A DNA stretch of 64,000 nucleotides from Blasia pusilla. Lineage: Eukaryota > Marchantiophyta > Marchantiopsida > Blasiales. Below the pieces are notes generated by a model. The model was not told the origin of the DNA, made no database searches, and was given only the letters and a program-made list of their open reading frames with translations. The stretch spans positions 41,912,001-41,976,000 of the forward strand of contig CM114273.1 of NCBI GenBank assembly GCA_050084515.1, given 5' to 3'. Of this stretch, positions 11,891 to 22,780 are shown in pieces. Numbering within the stretch: the first letter of the stretch is position 1; each line of letters begins with the position of its first letter. The position numbers and the translations under genes are program-made.

Positions 11891-12706
11891 TTACTCAACA
11901 TCCTCATGGAAGAACTTACACTTTCTTGGATGCAAACGTAGACCATGAGATTTCAACCGCTCAAACACAATCTGCAAATGTATCTGATGCTCCTCCACCG
12001 TGTTATTGGACACCAAGATATCATCAATGTAACATCGGACAAAATCCAACCCTACTAGGATCCTGTCCATCACTCTCTGAAACTCGGCAGGTGCATTCTT
12101 CAACCCAAAGGGTAAGAATTTCCACTAGTACAAACAATCCTTGCCATGAGAGTTGACACCCCAAAATTTTGTCTTGGCCTTGTCATTCTCTCGAATCGAC
12201 AACTGATGGTATCATGCCCGAAGATCCAAAGTACTGAAAATCTTTGCCTGTCCCACCACATCAAAGATCTCCTCAGGTGTAGGCATGACATACCTATCAG
12301 CCTTGGTCTGCCGATTGATAGGACGGTAATCTCCACACATCCGCCTATTCGTGTAGTTGCCATACACATCCTTTTTAGCAGGCATGATAGTGGCTGATGC
12401 ATACTCTCCATGCGACAACTCCACTAATCCAGCCTCCAAAAGGTCCAACGTCCTACTCTGAATCAGGTCCCTCTCCATATCACTATATCGGTAGGGACGA
12501 CGGAAGATTGGCGTATCACTAGCCAAATCAATCCGTATACCGGGTCCAACCAGAGAACCCAACTCCTTCATGCTAAAGGCAAAACAACTCCTATAAGCAC
12601 ATAAGAACTCTGTCAAGCGTCGTTTCTCACCTCCCGTAAGCTTGGGCCCAAGGAATGGCTCCCAAGTCTCCTCCATTGGCACACTAGAGAGAGAGGATGA
12701 TGCCAT
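11891..12706 (-). pseudogene. Element 1 reverse transcriptase (Ty3/gypsy type)
   Basis: Copies element RNA into cDNA. Motifs in order: RMCGDYRPINRQTKADRYVMP, FSTLDLRA with YHQLSIRE after a TGA stop, LPFGLKNAPAEFQRVMD and the catalytic RCYIDDILV (near 12.03 kb). Two in-frame stops separate the palm segments. The N-terminal part (MEETWEPFLGPKLTGG) links to the methyltransferase region upstream in the same orientation. Inactive as it stands. Confidence 0.93.
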
Positions 12707-12712
12707 TGGCTG

Positions 12713-14079
12713 CTACGCAACCCCCTCACAAGATGGTACACCCTTAGCTACACCATCATCTGAGCAAATAACTCCTCCACCACCATGAGCAACCAACTCC
12801 ACATGCCCAGCCATTACATCCCATTTACTCCAAGGATGCAAAATACCACTCTCCTCGTCCCAGCCGATGCCTCTACCGTCCCGGTAGCCATCGAGCTCAT
12901 CACAAGGGGTGGAAGACCCACAAACATAGTCCGAAGTCGACGCTGCTCGGCCATACCAAGACTCAAAATCCAAGTCAAACAATTCAGGTCCATGGCCTGA
13001 CCCAACACATGACGTCGTGAAGCCTCAGAAATGGAAGCAAATTTGTCACACCAAGAATAAATCCCATCGACGCTCTCTCATCAACGTTAGGCTCCACCAA
13101 CTGTCGCACATGAGAATCCCATACAAGCCCCGAACTACCTTCTCTGTAGGCATGTGACGAGGGAAAACTCACAAATGTGGGTAGTGCCATCCTAGGCTGG
13201 CCCACACGGTTCACCACTGCCATGGGTGACCGATCAATAACCCTCACCACCTGAGAAAGTCGCCAAGATTCAAGATACTATCCACGGTAAGGCAAGGATC
13301 GCCGACCTTTGCATCATATGCTCAACGTAGAACCTCCCTAGGCAACAAGTTTGTCCACCACAAGCGTGGGCGATGTGCTGTGAGCCAACTCATGCTACAG
13401 CATCCAACAACACCGCTGGTCCAATCCAAGACCGCACCTCATGAACACTCGCCATCATCCACGTCCGAGTGTCACCCAACAATGGAACATTCTCCAGAAT
13501 GTAAGCTGGAGCACGTGCTTGATGAACTTGAAGATGTCGTAACACCCGTAACATCTCCCAAAACAATCGAGACCTAGGGTCGTGTAATCCCTCACCACGA
13601 CCTGCACGTGTATGACCCTGACATGGCCATCCAGCAATCACCAAATCCACAGGACCAACCCTCTCAAGGTCCTGCGCCCCCAACAATGCAATGTGTGACG
13701 GCAAAGCACGTTGGTACCCACGAATAGCTGATGGCGGCAAAAACTCAGGATATCTCCACATCAACTGACCAATATGGCAGGATGAGACTCTCTGGGCCGT
13801 CTCAACTCGCTCCACATACACGTATCTCCGCACAGGAATACCGGCCTACAACATTGCAGCCAAACCAGTGCTAATCCCACCAAAGAGATCTAACACACAA
13901 ATGCCCTCCGGCGGATACTTCCATACAATGGGTGTAGTATCCAAAGGGGATAACCCAACTAGACCAGAAGTAGGAGTCGGCCGTGGGGCCTCCTCTTCCT
14001 CGTGAGGTATAACAGCCTCACACCAAGCCTCCTGCACTAGGCGATCACCCCCCGCCGTAGTGCACCGCCTGAACTCCAA
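12713..14079 (-). pseudogene. Element 1 C5-cytosine DNA methyltransferase domain within pol
   Basis: Would transfer a methyl group from S-adenosylmethionine to cytosine C5. Motifs in order: I, ICVLDLFGGISTGL (about 13861-13890); IV, VIAGWPCQGHTRAG with the catalytic Cys (about 13621); LHDPRSRLFWEMLR; VI, YILENVP (about 13.49 kb); VIII, HRPRLWWTN (about 13.35 kb, next frame); target-recognition and motif IX region LPTFVSFPSSHAY and DERASMGF (13.0-13.25 kb); X, LGQAMDLN (about 13.0 kb). That is a nearly complete catalytic domain. One TAG between motifs I and IV and two or three frameshifts break it. It lies between protease and RT in the same orientation, so it is element cargo rather than a host gene. 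Nearest subfamily (DNMT3/DRM-like or other) is unresolved. Confidence 0.92.
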
Positions 14080-14880
14080 AGTGGCACATCTAACAATGAG
14101 GATGCCACGGCTGCAAAAATAGGGACCTCCTCTACCTCCTCATGCGCAAGAGAATCCATAGCAGAAACATTACCCTCCAAAAAGTCTCCTGGCCAAGTGA
14201 CTACTCCACTAAAACAAGCCACAGATGCTAACACCGTTGGGGAAGACCCTCCTGGTCGAGCCCCATAAATAAATCTCACAGGAACTTGGCTCATACGTCC
14301 ATCCCCGGACTGCCAACCAGGTCTATAAGACGTTGTCTCACTCCAGTAATCCATTTGAAAACCCATCGGGTACAATACTGCTCCTCCAAGTAGTACATCA
14401 TATGACTCGGCTGATGTGACTACCGTAGATACTCCCAACCGGGAGCTATCAGTTGCATGATTTGGTCTCAACTGTACAGAAAACTTCTCCCGTGTCATGA
14501 ATTGAGACTTATCATTGGCTCCTCCAAGTGATGTTTGAATCTGGAATGGGCAAGGCTCAAGCTCTGACCTCCGAATATCCAAACCAATACATGCCGCCTT
14601 TCCCAACATCAAAGGTTGGGAAAGGCGGTCTATACACCTATCCTGTAGGACTCACCAATCGGAAGATCCCACTCCGGTTGTCCAACATACATACACCAGG
14701 TGTAAGCCTCTCACGATCAATGGTGGCGGCTGGTAATGCATCCATCTTCGCCGCCGCCGCCAAGTAGCACTGGTACTCAATGCTACACCTAACATAGAGG
14801 GTCGCTCCACCGCAACACCCTCATCCACCTCAACACGTAGCAAGAATAACACCCCACGTTCACACAACGTGGGTCGCTAG
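14080..14880 (-). pseudogene. Element 1 aspartic protease region
   Basis: Would process the polyprotein. Recognised by close match to element 3: LGKAACIGLDIRRSE, CPFQIQTSLGG, FMTREKFSVQLRP and SETTSYRPGWQSGDG. The part that should hold the active-site Asp-Ser-Gly motif is replaced by a 14 bp inverted copy of the following sequence (hairpin 14594-14628), so the protease is dead. A linker rich in Glu, Pro and Thr leads on to the methyltransferase. Confidence 0.75.
14594..14628. repeat. Perfect hairpin, 14 bp arms, 7-base loop
   Basis: CCGCCTTTCCCAAC, loop ATCAAAG, GTTGGGAAAGGCGG. One arm is genuine protease coding sequence (compare element 3); the other replaces what should be there. Confidence 0.97.
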
Positions 14881-15284
14881 GCTGAAATACTGAGGAGCTA
14901 AGTCAACTCCTAAAGCCATCAGCTCCGTGGCGAAAACAATGGGAATCCCAACACCGAAGTTGCCATCCGCTATATCAGATCGATGATCTTTTGATCCGTG
15001 TCTACTACACGCGATATAGATGCCTAAGTCCCCACTGTCGGCTCAATGCGCTGCGTAGGAACCATGGATGGAGTCCTAAGCACCTCAGACAACAAGAATG
15101 ACTGGGGAAGCCTAGCCTGCCTCCCAGCCTCACCCCTCTGTGGGTCCAACTCCACAGTAGCACCACGTGGCTCGACGCTCGAGTGGCTCCTCTTGTAAGC
15201 TGCACTAATGCCTCAACTTTTGTCTTTGCACTCGCCATATAAGAGAGATCATCCCCTCCATAAGAGGTGGAAGCCCCTGCTCCC

Positions 15285-15365
15285 GAACCTGATCTATGCT
15301 GGATACCAGCCATAGTAGCCAACTTTATTGGCTACTATGGTTGGTATCCAGCATAGATCAGGTTC
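15285..15365. repeat. Near-perfect 38 bp-arm hairpin, 5-base loop, in gag
   Basis: Arms 15285-15322 and 15328-15365 are reverse complements with one mismatch; the loop is CTTTA. It lies at the junction of the duplicated gag segment, and the left-arm sequence recurs in direct orientation near 15.51-15.56 kb. Confidence 0.97.
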
Positions 15366-15690
15366 CAACTGCTGAATCCTGGCAGCCATAGCTGACTCTG
15401 TCATAGTGGTAGGGGTAGCCATCGTAGGCTCTCCAACCACTGGTCCACCTCTACCACCCCTACCACCTCTACCACCTCTACCACCTCGGCAGGTTTGGAA
15501 GATCCTGCTCTCAAACCTGATCTATGTTGGATACCAGCCATAGTAGCCAACTTTTGCTCCAACTGCTCAATCTTGGCAGCCATAGCTGACTCTGTCGTAG
15601 TGGTAGGGGTAGCCACCGTAGGCTCTCCAACCACTGGTCCACCTCTACCACCTCAGCCTCTTGGAGCTACTCCACGACGGCCGCGACCTG
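15366..15690 (-). repeat. Tandem duplication in gag, period about 194 bp
   Basis: The stretch CAGCCATAGCTGACTCTGTC recurs with matching flanks about 194 bases apart (units starting near 15366 and 15559, plus-strand reading). Between them is a CCACCTCTA run encoding a low-complexity Gly/Val-type repeat. Confidence 0.85.
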
Positions 15691-16943
15691 ATCTCAACTC
15701 TGGATGAAGATCAAAGCAACGCTCTCGAGGATGACCTGGTCTCCGGCAATGATCACACTGAGTTGGGGCCGACTGAGGCCCATCCTCCAAAGTCCATCTC
15801 CCATCCTCTTGGGGACAAAACTTCCTAACATGATCACCTCCACATGTCCAACATGATTGTCCTTGCTACGGGGCAGCAAATGAAGGCAATGGTCTCTGCG
15901 CAAGTGTCCCTCTAGGACCTGACTGAGGTCGTATGTACCCCCCACGACTCCCACTACTACTACCACCACCACTACTACGAGACTATGAGGTAGGCTGCTG
16001 AACAAGAGAAGTAATAGTTGTATCCCTACAGAATGCGGATGTCACCACTCTCTCCTTCACCATGTTAAGCTCAATCTTCTCAGATAGAGCAAACATATGG
16101 GTCAATGTGGGTGAATCATCACTCATAAGAGTAGCATCACGTACCCTACGGCGCAAATCTCTGTCCAAGATCCCATACCAAAATTGGACTGCCTGATCCT
16201 CAGTCAAACCTGGTAATCGAAATCAGCGTCGATACGAGTGTATGCCTCACTTAAGACTCTCACCAGTCTTTCGCTCAAATTCCTGAAGACTCCCCAACTT
16301 CTCCGTCTTCACTCCCTCATAGTTCTTCTTCAACCTCTTGAAGAACTCTGCAACCGGGCTGAACGATGGTGGGGCACTAGTACCTCCACTGGTACCCCCA
16401 CTCCGGCTCGTACTCGTACCACTCAACGTCGGGCTGGCTGGCATAGTAGGAGCACTACTACCAATACCACCATGGGTGATAGACACATAGCCTGAAGACC
16501 AATATTGTCTCCATGCCTCAATCTCAGCAACATGGTCCTTCCTAAACTCATGGTAATCATCCATGGGTGGTCCCTCCAAGTGCTGAAACAACACCTTCCA
16601 AGCCAAGAAGGATGTAAACACATCGTATGCGTTCATAAATGTTGCATATCACACCACGTATCAAACTCCTGCATGAAGTCCTCCAACTCAATGGTGCCCA
16701 CTACACTCGAGTATCGTCGTGGGCCCTTCATCGCCCCATATATCCGTCCATGTCCCAAATCAATGGAGTTGCAACACTCGATAACAACGTAGAAAACTCG
16801 GTGTTTGGAACATCCTCGTCCTCCTCTTTATCAACCGTCAGAAGTGGAAAAGGAAGCCGATATCTCAATCCACTCCGTGTGAAACCACCACTGTCCGCAC
16901 CACGGTCCCCAACCAGACCACGAGACAGCTCCGTGATGACCAA

Positions 16944-17467
16944 CGCCGATGCCGCACCACCACCAAATTACCACCACTAAGTAACCAAGTGACATCGATG
17001 TCGCTGTACTATTCTAGCTCTACTAGTTATGGGTGTAGGCAACCTAACCTGTCATCACCACAAGAAGCCTCCCATGGTCTACTGGTCATCACTCCAGCCC
17101 CACTAGTGGTAGCACACATGAGTAACACTACTCTGGAAATCAGCATCAACCCTAACAATGGGCGCGCAAGCAAGAAGCAACGATGGAGGGGATCCAAACA
17201 CAGGAAGTCCAACGACAACCCTCCAATCGCAAATGAAAATCAAGGTAACACAATCCACCAAACGTGGCGCCCCCTGAATCCACAGAACCCACCACACAAT
17301 TCTAACGCAATTGCTACTCCGCCGCGGGTCGATGTAGTGCTAGTTGGACTCGCAGCACCTGAAAATATCACCTGCATGGAGAGGCTACACCGTACTATGC
17401 GCTAGAGGTCCATCAACCAAAAACCTGAGATGCATAAAGCGCCTAACACATCTCCGAACAACACCAA
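16944..17467. other. Probable element 1 leader
   Basis: Lies upstream of Gag on the minus strand. No terminal repeat, primer-binding site or gene is recognised. Left boundary of element 1 undetermined. Confidence 0.35.
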
Positions 17468-17572
17468 ATGAGCTATACCAATGTGTACACTGGCATAGTT
17501 AAGAACTCAGCAGTTAAGCGTCTTCCAGGCAGAATAGCCCAAAGATGGGTGACCAGTTATGCAACACTCAAA
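17468..17572 (+). pseudogene. 5S rRNA-derived sequence
   Basis: GAACTCAGCAGTTAAGCGT and GATGGGTGACC match the conserved middle of plant 5S rRNA, including much of the internal control region used by RNA polymerase III. CTATACCA and a terminal GTTATGCAACAC stand where the 5S ends should be. The section between is diverged, so this is not a working 5S gene. It may be a 5S pseudogene or the 5S-bearing part of a Cassandra-type terminal repeat or 5S-derived SINE. Confidence 0.75.
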
Positions 17573-18734
17573 TCACAAATCCTGCAAGAACTGCCTCACG
17601 CCCAAGCAAGCTTGCTTGCTTGCTTGCTTGCTCCTTGCTCCTTACTCCGCCTCTCACGCCCACTCGCCCCAAGCGACCACGAGTTTCCTTGAAGCCTCGA
17701 AACGCCAAGACATGCCCCTATCGCCCCGTTCACCATGCTTTGCCATGCTTCGCTATGGAGAGAGGCCCAACCAGGGGGCCCCCCCAACAGGATAGGCGTC
17801 TCAACAACGGACGAGTCACCAACCAATTTCAATCAGCAATTACTCCACAAATCCTCAACCAAAATTGAATATGTTTTGACTAGAATTCAATTGACCACCA
17901 TAGCTATCTCTCCACAAAAAATCAACTACAACCAAGCTTTTTACTCCGAGCTAAAAATCAGACAAACTTGTTGTCCATACACCTCCAGAATCGCAAATCC
18001 GACAGCGCCTCTGCCCAGATTCATGCACGCAGAAATCCGCAACGCTCCACACACTCAAGCAGATAGCTTCACATGAGATCACAATACAAGTAGCAACAGG
18101 AACCTCTCATCTGATCTGGATGAACTTCAACAGAGCTTCCGCACTCCAAGCTCTCCACATCAGAAAACGGTCGAACACGAACACGAACCAGAATCTTCAA
18201 TCCTTGATAACTTCCAACTCCCTTGACGAAATCCGGCGATCTAAAGCCGCTTCAAGGATTTCCTTGTGTTCAAGAGGAAGAATAATAAATACACTACTGG
18301 AAGAATCCTCAGGTGAAAAGTTGAAAATGGGGTGTGGAGTGGAAGAGGGAGGTATAAGTGATGACCTTTCTACTTTTGAGTCTTGTATGAGCCGATTGCA
18401 AGTTGGGTGCAAGTCCTAAGACTTGCAAGTTTCTTTCTAGTACGAATACAAGGAGTTTCAATAGCTTATGGCTTCTAACACTCATAAATTCAAATTTATG
18501 AGTGTAGGAATTGCAAATGACTTGAATATTGTGGTTTGTATGAGTTATGAGACTCACAACTATTTGTGATTTGGGAGATATGCAACATTTGGATTTGTGA
18601 TTAGATAAGTCGTGGCCTTTTGACTTACGAGTCCACTACAAGTTGACTACGAGTGGAATGCGATTCTCGAGATTTGCAAGCTTCTTCCTAGCGCAAACGC
18701 AAGGAATCTCAATTGATTATGGCTCCTAACACTC
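17573..18734. other. Unassigned DNA with a 63 bp direct repeat
   Basis: Starts with a GCTT microsatellite (about 17615-17632). Two diverged copies of about 63 bp (18421-18483 and 18674-18735) share CTTGCAAG and ATGGCTYCTAACACTC; the second ends where element 3 begins. No gene recognised. Confidence 0.45.
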
Positions 18735-18762
18735 TCACGTATATACAAAGGGACCCCACAAC
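18735..18762 (-). repeat. Element 3, terminal repeat B2 (short)
   Basis: 28 bases matching the first part of B1 next to the polypurine tract (TATATACAAAG in both). It directly follows repeat A2, as in elements 1 and 2 but truncated. Confidence 0.6.
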
Positions 18763-19250
18763 AAAATCAAGAGAAGTACAAATGGCTCACCTGGCCTAAA
18801 ACTCCACTTATGAATCTACATCGACATATCGAACCACATCCATCCTCTACTATGAGGGAATCCGGAGGTTAGCACCCTAACTCCTACACATCCACACACG
18901 TCTATGCAAGAGAGGCACTCCTAAGGCTCAACATGAAAAAGATGGCTTGGGAAAGCCATCTTCCTCATGCTTATATCCTTGGGAAGAGCCCAAAGGCTCT
19001 TCCTCCAAAAATAGCCCTACCAACGGTAACCTGCGTGCATAGGTTATTGAGTGACTGTTGACTCGATCAACGGGTCACCTGTCAGACTAAAACCAAAATA
19101 GGGGAATCGCCATAAACAACGTTCCCAAAAAAATAGTGTTATCGTCAACTTCATCCGACATCTCGGGATGAAGTTAGACCCAAACAATCCGTTGACTCTC
19201 TATGCCGTCAACGTGATAGAACTCTACCTATGTCAAAATACGATGTGATA
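18763..19250 (-). repeat. Element 3, terminal repeat A2
   Basis: About 488 bp, matching 41125-41599 throughout, including GATGGCTTGGGAAAGCCATC and CCGACATCTCGGGA. On the minus strand it starts at about 19250 and ends CTCTTGATTTT. Confidence 0.9.
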
Positions 19251-19402
19251 GTTATCCTGTCCATACACTTCACTACACAACCCACATCGCTGGTCATATC
19301 TACACACCACACAACATTGATCTTCCCCAACATACGAGTAGATCCACACATAAATGAAATATACTCAGGTATATACAAAGAGATGCCACAAACGCCCCCC
19401 TA
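19251..19402 (-). repeat. Element 3, terminal repeat B1 and polypurine tract
   Basis: Follows CTAGGGGGGCG (19393-19401, minus strand) and runs to the start of A2. No copy of B precedes the left A repeat at 41.6 kb. Confidence 0.7.
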
Positions 19403-19620
19403 GTTGGCGGTTGGGTCCCCCTAACTCTAGATACCACACACATATGTCCCCGACATGATCTCCTATCCTATACACATCTAGCACCATTGGTGCCGTCATC
19501 CCCGGAACACTGCAACAGTGCAGCAACCCGACGTGTTGATCCCTCCGAAGAGATCCAACACTCTCGTACCCTACTCCAAACATAGACACAGCTCCACGCG
19601 TGCCTCACAAGCTTGTCTGC
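19403..19620 (-). pseudogene. Element 3 methyltransferase start joined by deletion to the element's end
   Basis: One minus-strand frame reads RVLDLFGGINTSG, the methyltransferase motif I of element 1 with the same spacing after the protease. A few residues later the sequence runs into the short stretch before the polypurine tract. The rest of the methyltransferase, RT, RNase H and integrase are gone. Element 3 is therefore a deletion derivative of a methyltransferase-bearing element. Confidence 0.72.
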
Positions 19621-20348
19621 ACTCCATGCATCTCAACGCTCATCCCCAACAACGCTAACGAAGCTCTGCACCATGGGAAGAGACACTTACTCAGGCATGT
19701 CTCTTTGTGGGACTATCCACTATGGGAATGTCCTCCGCATGTGTGCTCCTCTCCACAAACCCTCCTCATTAACTAACACCACTTGTGAATGGTGCCAACA
19801 TGGTCACCTTATCCTCACGTGGTTGACGACCACTACTCCCTGCAAACCGCACCGGTAGATGGCTCACCTGTCCATCACCTGATCGCCATCCTGGCCGATA
19901 AGAAATTGTCTCCTCCCAAAAATCTAGAATGAACCCAAGAGGATCTAACACTGTAATCCCTACCACACATCATACGACTCTGCCGGTGTCGTAATTGCCC
20001 GAGTGCGCACCATCGCACTATCTGACTTATGCTCTGGCAGGAGTCTAACCACCAACTCCTTTCGAGTCATGTACTGCGTGGGTGATACGCCCCCAATAGA
20101 CGTCTGTATTTGAAAGGTACAACGCTCAATGTCGCCTTTTTGTAAATCCAACGCCAAACACGCCGCCTTCCCTAACATCAAGGGTTGCGCTCTCGAATCA
20201 AGTAAGATGCGTTGCGGGTGGTACACCGTACCTGTCGAACTAACCAAGTAAAACACTCTTGCTTGGTTATCCAACAACACTACATCTGGTGTAATCATGG
20301 CTCACTCTATCTCTGGCCTAGCTTGCATATCAATCTCCATCATTTTAG
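19621..20348 (-). pseudogene. Element 3 aspartic protease region
   Basis: Reads LLDSRAQPLMLGKAACLALD, where LLDSRA corresponds to the retropepsin Asp-Ser/Thr-Gly-Ala active site with Gly changed to Arg. CTFQIQTSIGG, TRKELVVRLLPEH and EETISYRPGWRSGDGQ match element 1. The frame is broken near 19.96 kb. The match defines what element 1 lost at its hairpin. Confidence 0.8.
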
Positions 20349-20773
20349 TGCACTTATTAAAAGATAACGTAGGTGTCCTAAGATGAGGTCAACGAGAACA
20401 TAAATCTCGTGTGGAACAAAAGGGTAAAAGCTCATTTGATTTTGATTTTCAGTAAAAATACAAACTGTGAAAGCATGGCCTATCGATTCTTGAGTATTTC
20501 GGAATTTGAAGCTAGAGGTGTTAGAAAAGTTACCATAGGGATAAAAGGCTTGTGGCAACCAAGCGTTCATAGCGACGTTGCTTTTTGATCCTTTGATGTC
20601 GACTCTTCCTATCATTGTGAAGCAGAATTCACCAAGTGTTGGATTGTTCACCCACCAATAGGGAACGTGAGCTAGATTTAGACCGTCGTGAGATAAGTTA
20701 GTTTTACCCTACTGATGTTGAGGCACCGCAATAGTAATTCAACTTAGTACGAGCGGAACCGTTGATTCACACC
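20349..20773 (+). pseudogene. 26S rRNA 3'-domain fragment inserted in element 3
   Basis: About 425 bases of large-subunit rRNA, opposite in strand to the element. Landmarks: AAAAGATAACGTAGGTGTCC, GAACAAAAGGGTAAAAGCTC, CATAGCGACGTTGCTTTTTG (sarcin-ricin-proximal region), GCAGAATTCACCAAGTGTTG and GACCGTCGTGAGATAAGTTA, ending GGAACCGTTGATTCACACCA. It carries several substitutions in normally invariant positions, so it is a pseudogene fragment. It separates the protease from the Gag C-terminal part, which are adjacent in element 1. Confidence 0.95.
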
Positions 20774-22391
20774 ATGACTCAATGGGAGACGTCCCGAGCG
20801 CCAGCTTCAAGGGAAAGTCCACCACCTCCTCAACTATCTCTGAACGAGAGGCAGTTACCTCTCCAAGCTCACACAATATGTCAACTAGCCGGAACGCCCC
20901 CGTTGGTACAACTCCCAATGTCGCCAACTCCATGGCGGAAAACAACGGAATCTGACTCACCCTAGTGACCACCCCCAAAAACATGGTCGCCACGGGATCC
21001 TCTCGAGCCAGCATAGGAATCGTCTCTCCAACCCCTCATGACGTCAACGTACCTACCTCACCTGTGGGTACTACTAGTCGTCGAGGCACCATCGACAGTG
21101 TATGAAGTGCCTCCAACAATGTGAATGACTGGGGAATCCTGGCCTGCCGCCCATCAATCATCTCTTGTGGGTCAATCTCAACCTCACCTCTCGATGGCTT
21201 GGTTACTCTCGCAGCATCACGTGTCACCACCACAATAGCCTCAACGTGAGCTGCACTACACATAAATCACATCCCCATAGAATCCTCACTAGCATCGTGG
21301 TAAGATGTGGAGGTTGGCGCCACACTAGCTACTCTAAGCTTCGGGCCTGCCTATAGCTGCATCATCATCATGACAGCAATCCTCTACTCCAACTAATTGA
21401 TGTGCGTCAAGAGTGTTGCATCGGGTGCATGTCCTCCATCTCCTGTGACTGGTGATGGCACTCTACCACCAGGATCATCCACCACTCGATCTCCACCAAC
21501 TCTCTCGCCCCCAAGTCCTCTACCTACCTTTGGACGTACCCCTTGGCATAGATCAAAACACCTATCCCTAGTGTGACCATATCGGTGACAATGATCCCAC
21601 TGTAATTGTGGTGGGGCCCTCCTTTGTGGCTCGTGAGCAATCGGAGTTGCGTGTGGCCCTCTCCCATGCTCTGGACAGTCCCTCTGCCTATGTGACCCAC
21701 CACACGTCCAACAAGCCAACCCTGGTCCCATTTGGGAAACATATGTCGGTATCAACCGTTGCCTCATCGGCTCACGATAACCGCCGTGCTATTTGGGCCC
21801 ACCGACCCACTTCCGTGATGCTCGTGCATGGTAGGCCATCTGTGGGTCTACTCCTACTCGTCAACCCGTCGAATTCTGAGAAAATCCCGTGGTCACCACC
21901 TACTGCTCACTCATGTTAAGCTCTACCCGCTCAGACAACTCAAAGACCACCTTCAATGTGGGCTTCGCCGTGTGAAGCAACATCGCATCCCAAACTCTCC
22001 TCCGTAGCTCCTTGTCCAACATCCCGTACCAATAATGTACCGACTATGCCTAGTCACCCCATATGTGGCAATGATCAACCGTTGCATTCGCGTGAACGCC
22101 TCCCTTAGACTCTCACCTGATCTCCGCTAAAAATCCTGTAGACTCTTCAGCTTGTCGGTTTGCATGCCCTGGTAGCTCCTCCCCAACTGTCGGAAGAACT
22201 CCACTGTAGGACTGAAACTCGGTGGTCCTCTACCATGAGAGGTCTCTACTACCTCACCACTCTCACTGCCATCCTCTCCATCTAGTCCGTGGGCTGATGG
22301 TTTAAGATCTCTCCACCCTCACTATCCCATTATACACCTCGCGGCCATTAGTGGACACATACCCTAGAGCCCAATACACCCTCCAGGCATC

Positions 22392-22414
22392 GATCTCTAT
22401 AGAGTATAGAGATC
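22392..22414. repeat. Perfect hairpin, 10 bp arms, 3-base loop, in gag
   Basis: GATCTCTATA, loop GAG, TATAGAGATC. It sits where element 1 has a normal capsid codon run, with no change in local length. Confidence 0.95.
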
Positions 22415-22780
22415 AAAACTCCATGTAATCATCCATCGGCGGACCCTCCAAGTGCTAGAACAACCCCTTCCATGCCATAAAAGGGTTGAATCGCGTAGGG
22501 GTCCGTATCTCCTAGAAGTCACACCTTGTGTCAAAATCCTAGATGAAATTGTCAAGATCTATGGTGCCTATCGCACCCGAGAAATGACGCAGGCCCCGAT
22601 GGCCCATATCGTCCATCTCTCTCCACGTATCACTGTCCCCGTTTGCGATCTTGTCACCAAATCCGTTGTCTGGTACTGACGATCTAGCCACAAATGGAAG
22701 TCGAGGTGGTTCCTCACTCAAAACCCCTCGAATACCTCACACCCACTCCGTGTCACTCCACTACCGCTATTTGTACTACC

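Larger units (their letters stand above)
15005..16943 (-). pseudogene. Element 1 Gag with two CCHC zinc knuckles
   Basis: Capsid/nucleocapsid protein. The probable start is the ATG at 16943 (MVITELSRGLVGDRG). Then come the capsid segments GPRRYSSVVGTIELEDFMQE, HLEGPPMDDYHEFRKDH and LGSLQEFERKTGESLK, followed by a Ser/Gly-rich linker. Zinc knuckle 1 is CWTCGGDHVRKFC (about 15.83 kb) and knuckle 2 CDHCRRPGHPRERC (about 15.74 kb). A coiled-coil stretch, AMAAKIEQLEQKLATMAGIQ, follows and is partly duplicated (unit about 194 bp). Element 3 matches throughout. Frameshifts near 16.63, 16.2 and 15.7 kb break it. The valine-rich reading at 15.7-16.0 kb is out of frame. Confidence 0.88.

Noticed and set aside
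15694-16005. Valine-rich frame resembling a membrane segment
   Set aside because: It is an out-of-frame reading of the Gag linker and zinc knuckles.
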